Origin: Burkholderiales bacterium
GTDB taxonomy: Bacteria > Pseudomonadota > Gammaproteobacteria > Burkholderiales > Burkholderiaceae_B
Length of the DNA stretch: 10,076 nt
Assembly (NCBI GenBank): GCA_005788065.1
Contig: SXZD01000169.1
Coordinates: 1 to 10,076 of the forward strand
Reading direction: 5' to 3'
Part shown: positions 6,400-10,076 of the stretch, piece after piece
Layout of the letters: each line of letters opens with the position of its first letter
Numbering within the stretch: position 1 is the first letter of the stretch
Notes under the pieces: model-generated
What the model saw: the letters and a program-made list of their open reading frames with translations, nothing else
What the model was told of the DNA's origin: nothing
Database searches by the model: none
Program-made: the position numbers and the translations under genes

Positions 6400-6485
6400 G
6401 ATGGAATTCCTCTCGGGCGCGGCACCATGCCAGCCCAGCAAGCGTTCGCACAGTCCATGAGGCGCGGACAGTCGACACAGAAGAA

Positions 6486-6713
6486 TTAACGTCCAGCGCC
6501 TTCAAAAGTTGAGGGACCTGTCACGCTGAAACCCAATTCCTCAATCGCATCAATCACCTGCTGCGGCGCAAGCGATGGCGAATCCACCCGCACCTCGCCA
6601 GATTCCAGATTGACGTGCACATGCGCGCGCTCGTCCAGCGTGGCGATGGCCTCCGTGATGCTGGCGCGGCAATGCCCGCAACGCATGCCGCTGACCTGAA
6701 AAGTTTGATTCAT
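6486..6713 (-). CDS. copZ: Copper chaperone, single HMA domain (CopZ-like)
   Basis: Role: cytosolic Cu(I) carrier that hands copper to the export ATPase. Seen: 75 residues forming one complete heavy-metal-associated domain with GMRCGHC at 9-15 (metal ligands Cys12 and Cys15), the typical VNLESGEVRV strand (34-43) and IDAIEELGFSV (54-64) near the end. The tail PSTFEGAGR is short and without extra domains. The start ATG has GGGG about 7 bases upstream. The gene is divergent from copA with 142 bases between the two start codons, so the pair probably shares a control region. CxxC HMA domains can also carry Zn or Hg, but adjacency to a CPC-type Cu ATPase makes copper the best call. Confidence 0.92.
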   Translation of the reverse strand: MNQTFQVSGMRCGHCRASITEAIATLDERAHVHVNLESGEVRVDSPSLAPQQVIDAIEELGFSVTGPSTFEGAGR

Positions 6714-6855
6714 CTCATACCCCGAAAAGAAACTTCCGCTATAAATACAGTGTCAGGACAACAGGTTCATGATGCAACATGCGTCCTGCCGTCCCGACAC
6801 CTGCATCCGCACGCACCGATAAACCATCAACACCCGCCCGACCTACGGTAAACCC
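6714..6855. promoter_or_regulatory. Divergent copZ-copA control region with nested dyads
   Basis: An interrupted inverted repeat pairs GTGTCAGGAC (6750-6759) with GTCCCGACAC (6791-6800), 9/10 complementary. At its centre is a near-palindrome CATGATGCAACATG (6768-6781, 12/14 symmetric), and a third half-site GTCCTG (6783-6788) pairs perfectly with CAGGAC (6754-6759). A weak plus-strand promoter for copA, CCGACA-N18-GATAAA (6794-6823), overlaps the right arm. Toward copZ the minus strand has TATTTATAGC (6747-6738) but no matching -35. I see no canonical CueR operator (ACCTTCC-type dyad). The responsible regulator is not encoded in the window. Confidence 0.4.
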
Positions 6856-9339
6856 ATGTCCGACAAGCCAGCCACTGACCGCGCAGATGAAAGCAGGGAT
6901 GGCAACCCCCAAGCCGGCAAGGACCGTTCGGCCATCACCGGATTCACCCGCCTGACGATCGACGGCATGCACTGCGCGGCGTGCGTCACCCGACTGGAGA
7001 AAATCCTGGGCCGGCAAGCCGGTGTCCAAAGCGCCAGCGTGAACCTGGCCACCGAATCGGCACTGATTGAACATACCGCAGACTGGCAGGTGCAATCCAG
7101 TATCGCCGCTATCCGCAAGGCAGGGTTTGAGGCACATCAAACAGGGCAGACCGACACCGCTGCCAAACAGTTGGAGCAGACAGCCGCAGACCCGCAGGCA
7201 GACTCCGGCCCCACCTCAGACCAGGCATCCCGGCCGAGCGTGCTTGCACCTGGATTGTTCGACCCAAAATCGTTTGCACCGATTGCCCTGTCGCTGCTGT
7301 CGGCCATCATCCTGATGCTGCCCATGCTCACCGGACTGCCGGAGTGGCCGGCATGGATGCAATTTCTGCTCTGCACCCCCGTGCAGTTTGGCAGCGGTGC
7401 CGTTTTTCTGCGGGGTGCGGTGGGCGCCCTGCGCACCGGGCTTCCCAACATGGACATGCTGGTGGCGCTCGGCTCGCTGACCGCTTGGTCATGGTCAACC
7501 GTGATGTGGCTGGCCGGCATGCCGGGACATCTGTTTTTTGAAGCATCCGCCTCCGTGATTGCATTTGTCCTGCTGGGCAAATGGCTGGAAAAACGCACGC
7601 GCGACCAGACCGCTGCGACCATATCCGGCCTGTCAAAGCTGAGACCCGACACCGTCGAGCGGGTGGTTTCCGGTACGGGCGGGGCGCAGCCAACTGACCG
7701 CATAACTGCCTTGATGCAAGCTCAGGTCCAAACCGTACCGCTGTCACAGGTCCGGACAGGTGACGTCCTGCGCATCAATCCAGCCTCCCGCATACCGTGC
7801 GATGGTCTGGTGTTGGCGGGTACGTCCCACATTGACGAGTCATCCCTGACAGGCGAATCCATCCCTGCTCCACGCAGCGCGACAGATACCGTGCATGCCG
7901 GGTCTCTGAATCTGGATGGCATCCTGTTCATGCAGGTCACCCAGACCGGCGAGAAGACCTTGCTGGGTCAGGTCATTCATCTGATAGAACGGGCACAGGG
8001 GCAAAAACTGCCGGCACAGGCACTGGCCGACCGCATTGCCGCCGTGTTTGTGCCGATCGTGCTGCTGATTGCCGCCGTGACATTTTCAGTGCTGCTATTG
8101 AATGGATACGGGCTCGAGACAGCATTGCTGCGCGCGGTAACCGTACTGGTCATTGCCTGTCCCTGTGCATTGGGCCTGGCTACACCAGCGGCCATCATCG
8201 CCGGAACCGGTGCCGCAGCCAGAGCGGGGTTGTTGATACGCGACCCCAGGGCGCTGCATGTTGCCCGCTGCATCGACACCGTGGTTTTCGACAAAACGGG
8301 GACCCTGACCCTGGGGCAGCCTGTTCTCAAGGACATACTGCTACCCCCCGATGCACAGACCTCATCCGCCTCTGCACTGCAAATCGCCGCAGCGCTGCAG
8401 ACCGGCAAGGCCCATCCGCTCGGGCATGCGCTGCGCGAGGCGGTATTGGGGCGCAAATGGTCGGGCATGACCGCAGATGGCGGGGCATTCAACGCAACTC
8501 CGCCCATGGGCATCGCCCCTGATGACAGCACATTGAAGGCCGTGGCCCTGCGGGACATCACCCTGCTGCCCGGCATCGGCATGGAAGGATGGCAGCGTCT
8601 GGACGCTTCTGCCGGTCAAGAGCTTCGCTGGCTGTTGTGCCACCCTCGCCATGCATCATCCCTGCTGAAAGACTCTGGGTTGTCCCAATTTGGCCGACTG
8701 TTGGACACACAGACGGCACAAACCGGCACGATATCGGTGCTGCTGCGATCCGCGCGGCCCAATGATTGGGCGGTGCAGGCGGTGTTCACATTCGAGGACG
8801 CCCAACGCCCCGATGCAGCCGCAGCACTTGCGCAACTCAAAGACAGCGGGCTCAAGCTCATCCTGCTGTCGGGCGACCGGCAGGCTGCCGTCGATGGGCT
8901 GGCCGGACACTTGCCGCTTGATCAAGCCATCGGCGAATGCTCACCGGCTGACAAGGCAACACGCATCAAGCACCTGCAAGCGCAGGGACGCCATATTGCC
9001 ATGGTGGGCGACGGCGTGAACGATGCGCCCGCCATGGCTTTGGCCGATCTGGCCATTGCCATGGGAAGCGGTACCGACATCGCCGCCCAGACAGCACACA
9101 TCACACTGATGAACAGCCAGTTATCGGGCGTCGCCGCTTCGCTGGACATCGCACGGCGCATCCACCGCAACATTGCCGAAAACCTGTTCTGGGCATTCGC
9201 CTACAACACCGTCTGCATACCACTGGCCGCCCTGGGCTGGTTCAACCCCATGATGGCCGCTGCTGCCATGGCACTTTCATCCGTCAGCGTCGTTGCAAAT
9301 GCGCTCAGGCTGACGAAGTGGACCGGGACAATCGGGTAG
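6856..9339 (+). CDS. copA: Cu(I)-exporting P1B-1-type ATPase
   Basis: Role: ATP-driven export of Cu(I) from cytosol to periplasm. Seen: 827 residues. A charged N-terminal extension (1-28) precedes one HMA domain with GMHCAAC (37-43), then a Gln/Ala-rich linker (96-135). Eight predicted membrane helices: about 141-160, 166-186, 198-220, 222-242, 395-416, 423-445, 773-795, 797-815. Catalytic motifs: TGES (332-335, actuator), CPC (435-437, helix 6), DKTGT with phosphorylated Asp479, GIGMEG (573-578, nucleotide binding), SGDR (672-675), GDGVNDAP (718-725). Copper ligands of the P1B-1 subgroup are complete: Tyr783-Asn784 in helix 7 and Met805-x-x-Ser808-Ser809 in helix 8. Odd: the N-domain His-Pro motif reads GKAHPL (517-522) instead of SEHPL, and a divergent stretch at 580-640 includes LCHPRH (594-599). 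No good ribosome site precedes the ATG. Divergent from copZ. Confidence 0.95.
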   Translation: MSDKPATDRADESRDGNPQAGKDRSAITGFTRLTIDGMHCAACVTRLEKILGRQAGVQSASVNLATESALIEHTADWQVQSSIAAIRKAGFEAHQTGQTDTAAKQLEQTAADPQADSGPTSDQASRPSVLAPGLFDPKSFAPIALSLLSAIILMLPMLTGLPEWPAWMQFLLCTPVQFGSGAVFLRGAVGALRTGLPNMDMLVALGSLTAWSWSTVMWLAGMPGHLFFEASASVIAFVLLGKWLEKRTRDQTAATISGLSKLRPDTVERVVSGTGGAQPTDRITALMQAQVQTVPLSQVRTGDVLRINPASRIPCDGLVLAGTSHIDESSLTGESIPAPRSATDTVHAGSLNLDGILFMQVTQTGEKTLLGQVIHLIERAQGQKLPAQALADRIAAVFVPIVLLIAAVTFSVLLLNGYGLETALLRAVTVLVIACPCALGLATPAAIIAGTGAAARAGLLIRDPRALHVARCIDTVVFDKTGTLTLGQPVLKDILLPPDAQTSSASALQIAAALQTGKAHPLGHALREAVLGRKWSGMTADGGAFNATPPMGIAPDDSTLKAVALRDITLLPGIGMEGWQRLDASAGQELRWLLCHPRHASSLLKDSGLSQFGRLLDTQTAQTGTISVLLRSARPNDWAVQAVFTFEDAQRPDAAAALAQLKDSGLKLILLSGDRQAAVDGLAGHLPLDQAIGECSPADKATRIKHLQAQGRHIAMVGDGVNDAPAMALADLAIAMGSGTDIAAQTAHITLMNSQLSGVAASLDIARRIHRNIAENLFWAFAYNTVCIPLAALGWFNPMMAAAAMALSSVSVVANALRLTKWTGTIG

Positions 9340-9662
9340 GCTTGAGTTCATCGCTCCGGGACGCATTCAAGCGGCCCCTGTTTCCCAAAAACCGAGATGA
9401 CTACCTAAAAACAACCCCGATTCAGACCCGAAAAACCTTGTGCACAGCAACAATGTGTGACATACTCGCGCTCTTTGCGATTGAGCCTCCGCAACACGCA
9501 AGCGGCGGTCTCCCCTTCCGTATTTTTCCTCCCTGCCAGCACCCGGGCACGATGCAGCCAAGCGCTGTTTCATCCAAAAGCCCTTCTTGACGTGTTTCTG
9601 GTCGACCTGTGTGAAGAACACGGATTTCGTACAACCTGCGTCCACAATTTGAACGGTTTACC
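9340..9662 (+). other. 323-base non-coding region between copA and the helicase gene
   Basis: No credible gene: short open frames here lack homology and ribosome sites. Just after the copA stop is an inverted repeat GCTTGA (9340-9345) / TCAAGC (9367-9372) with a 21-base loop and no T-run, at best a weak transcription end. The rest probably contains the helicase promoter (9438-9466) and a leader of about 190 bases with two small possible stems, TTGCG/CGCAA (9475-9501) and CCGC/GCGG (9489-9505), followed by a pyrimidine-rich stretch (about 9510-9535). These stems overlap, so they are alternatives to each other. Confidence 0.5.
9438..9466 (+). promoter_or_regulatory. Candidate extended -10 promoter of the DEAD-box helicase gene
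   Basis: TTGTGC (9438-9443), a 17-base spacer, then CATACT (9461-9466, 4/6) preceded by TGA, an extended -10 (TGn). Transcription would begin near 9473, giving a leader of about 190 bases. A rival -35-like TTGACG at 9587-9592 has only TGTGAA as -10 (3/6), which is weaker. Confidence 0.4.
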
Positions 9663-10076
9663 ATGAACATGCCGCTGTTTGCAGACATGGGGCTTGCATC
9701 GCCCCTGCTTAACGCTCTTGCCGCCCAAGGCTTCGAGACCCCCACGCCCGTACAGGCCCAAATCATTCCCCAGGCGCTGCAAGGCGGCGACTGGATGGTC
9801 AGCAGCCAGACCGGCAGCGGAAAAACGCTCGCCTTCCTGTTGCCCGTGCTGCATCACATCATTGAAAACAACGACAGCAAGCTCAAATCGCTGGCTGGCC
9901 CCACCGCCCTGGTACTCTGCCCCACCCGCGAACTGGCTGCCCAGGTGGCCCAGGACGCCATCACGGTACTCAAGCAACAGCGCGGTGTGCGCGTAGCCAC
10001 CGTGCTCGGCGGCATGGCCTTTGGCAAGCAGATTGCGGAGTTGCGCGGCGCGCAACTGGTGATCGCCACTCCCGGC
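9663..10076 (+). CDS. DEAD-box ATP-dependent RNA helicase, N-terminal part (runs off right edge)
   Basis: Seen: 138 open codons from ATG at 9663 to the window end. The order of motifs is that of a DEAD-box RecA-like domain 1: Q motif region LFADMGLASPLLNALAAQGF (5-24) with ETPTPVQAQIIP (25-36), Walker A SSQTGSGKT (about 46-54, motif I), PTREL (motif Ia), the GG element in VLGGMAFGKQ, and TPG (motif Ib) at the very edge. The DEAD motif itself and domain 2 lie outside the window. Known of the family: unwinds short RNA duplexes in ribosome assembly and mRNA decay; many members are cold-induced. Subfamily (RhlE, SrmB, DbpA, CsdA) cannot be assigned because the C-terminal extension is missing. Start: ATG at 9663 or the next at 9669; neither has a good ribosome site. 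Confidence 0.92.
   Translation, partial: MNMPLFADMGLASPLLNALAAQGFETPTPVQAQIIPQALQGGDWMVSSQTGSGKTLAFLLPVLHHIIENNDSKLKSLAGPTALVLCPTRELAAQVAQDAITVLKQQRGVRVATVLGGMAFGKQIAELRGAQLVIATPG

Noticed and set aside
6714..6855. A canonical CueR (MerR-type) operator for copA
   Set aside because: No ACCTTCC/GGAAGGT-like dyad located in a 19-20-base spacer could be found; the dyads present have a different sequence and geometry.
9340..9372. Hairpin GCTTGA/TCAAGC after copA as a rho-independent terminator
   Set aside because: Six pairs with a 21-base loop and no T-tract immediately after; mentioned in the intergenic entry but not called a terminator.

Overview
This is a chromosomal stretch of a GC-rich (about 60%) Gram-negative bacterium, most likely a betaproteobacterium of the order Burkholderiales. 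That placement is inferred from the gene complement (MaeB-type malic enzyme, UbiD with a long insert before the EGPYGDHTGYYN motif, a DUF883/YqjE/YqjK-like envelope operon, a Burkholderiales-type small lipoprotein) and from codon use. The genus cannot be read from the sequence. There is no transposase, integrase, tRNA, rRNA, CRISPR array or prophage block. It reads as ordinary core genome rather than a genomic island.

Layout. (1) 1-1197, minus strand: the N-terminal 71 codons of an NADP-dependent malic enzyme (maeB, runs off the left edge), preceded by an SLT-type lytic transglycosylase. Both have recognisable sigma70-like promoters. (2) 1384-2967, plus strand: ubiD, the prenylated-FMN-dependent decarboxylase of ubiquinone synthesis, divergent from the transglycosylase. 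(3) 2998-4122, minus strand, convergent with ubiD: a tight three-gene membrane operon of a DUF883 (ElaB/YqjD-like) protein, a YqjE/holin-X-like protein and a small coiled-coil membrane protein. (4) 4255-6713, minus strand: a small copper chaperone (CopZ-like), a low-complexity His/Asp-rich lipoprotein, and DacB/PBP4 D-Ala-D-Ala carboxypeptidase. (5) 6856-9339, plus strand: a Cu(I)-exporting P1B-type ATPase (CopA), divergent from the chaperone. (6) 9663-10076, plus strand: the start of a DEAD-box RNA helicase that runs off the right edge, behind a 323-base leader/intergenic region.

Functionally, the window is dominated by envelope maintenance (murein hydrolysis by the transglycosylase and PBP4, inner-membrane stress proteins) and copper homeostasis (cytosolic chaperone plus export ATPase sharing one divergent control region), with housekeeping genes at both ends.

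I did not find a convincing new multi-gene system. The most interesting signals are regulatory or structural: a perfect TATAAT box placed so that dacB mRNA would begin at the A of its ATG (possible leaderless message); a nested dyad with three GTCCYG-type half-sites between copZ and copA, with no recognisable CueR box; a dyad inside the -35/-10 spacer of the maeB promoter; a 20-bp-spaced direct repeat upstream of the DUF883 operon; and the His/Asp-rich lipoprotein beside the copper genes.
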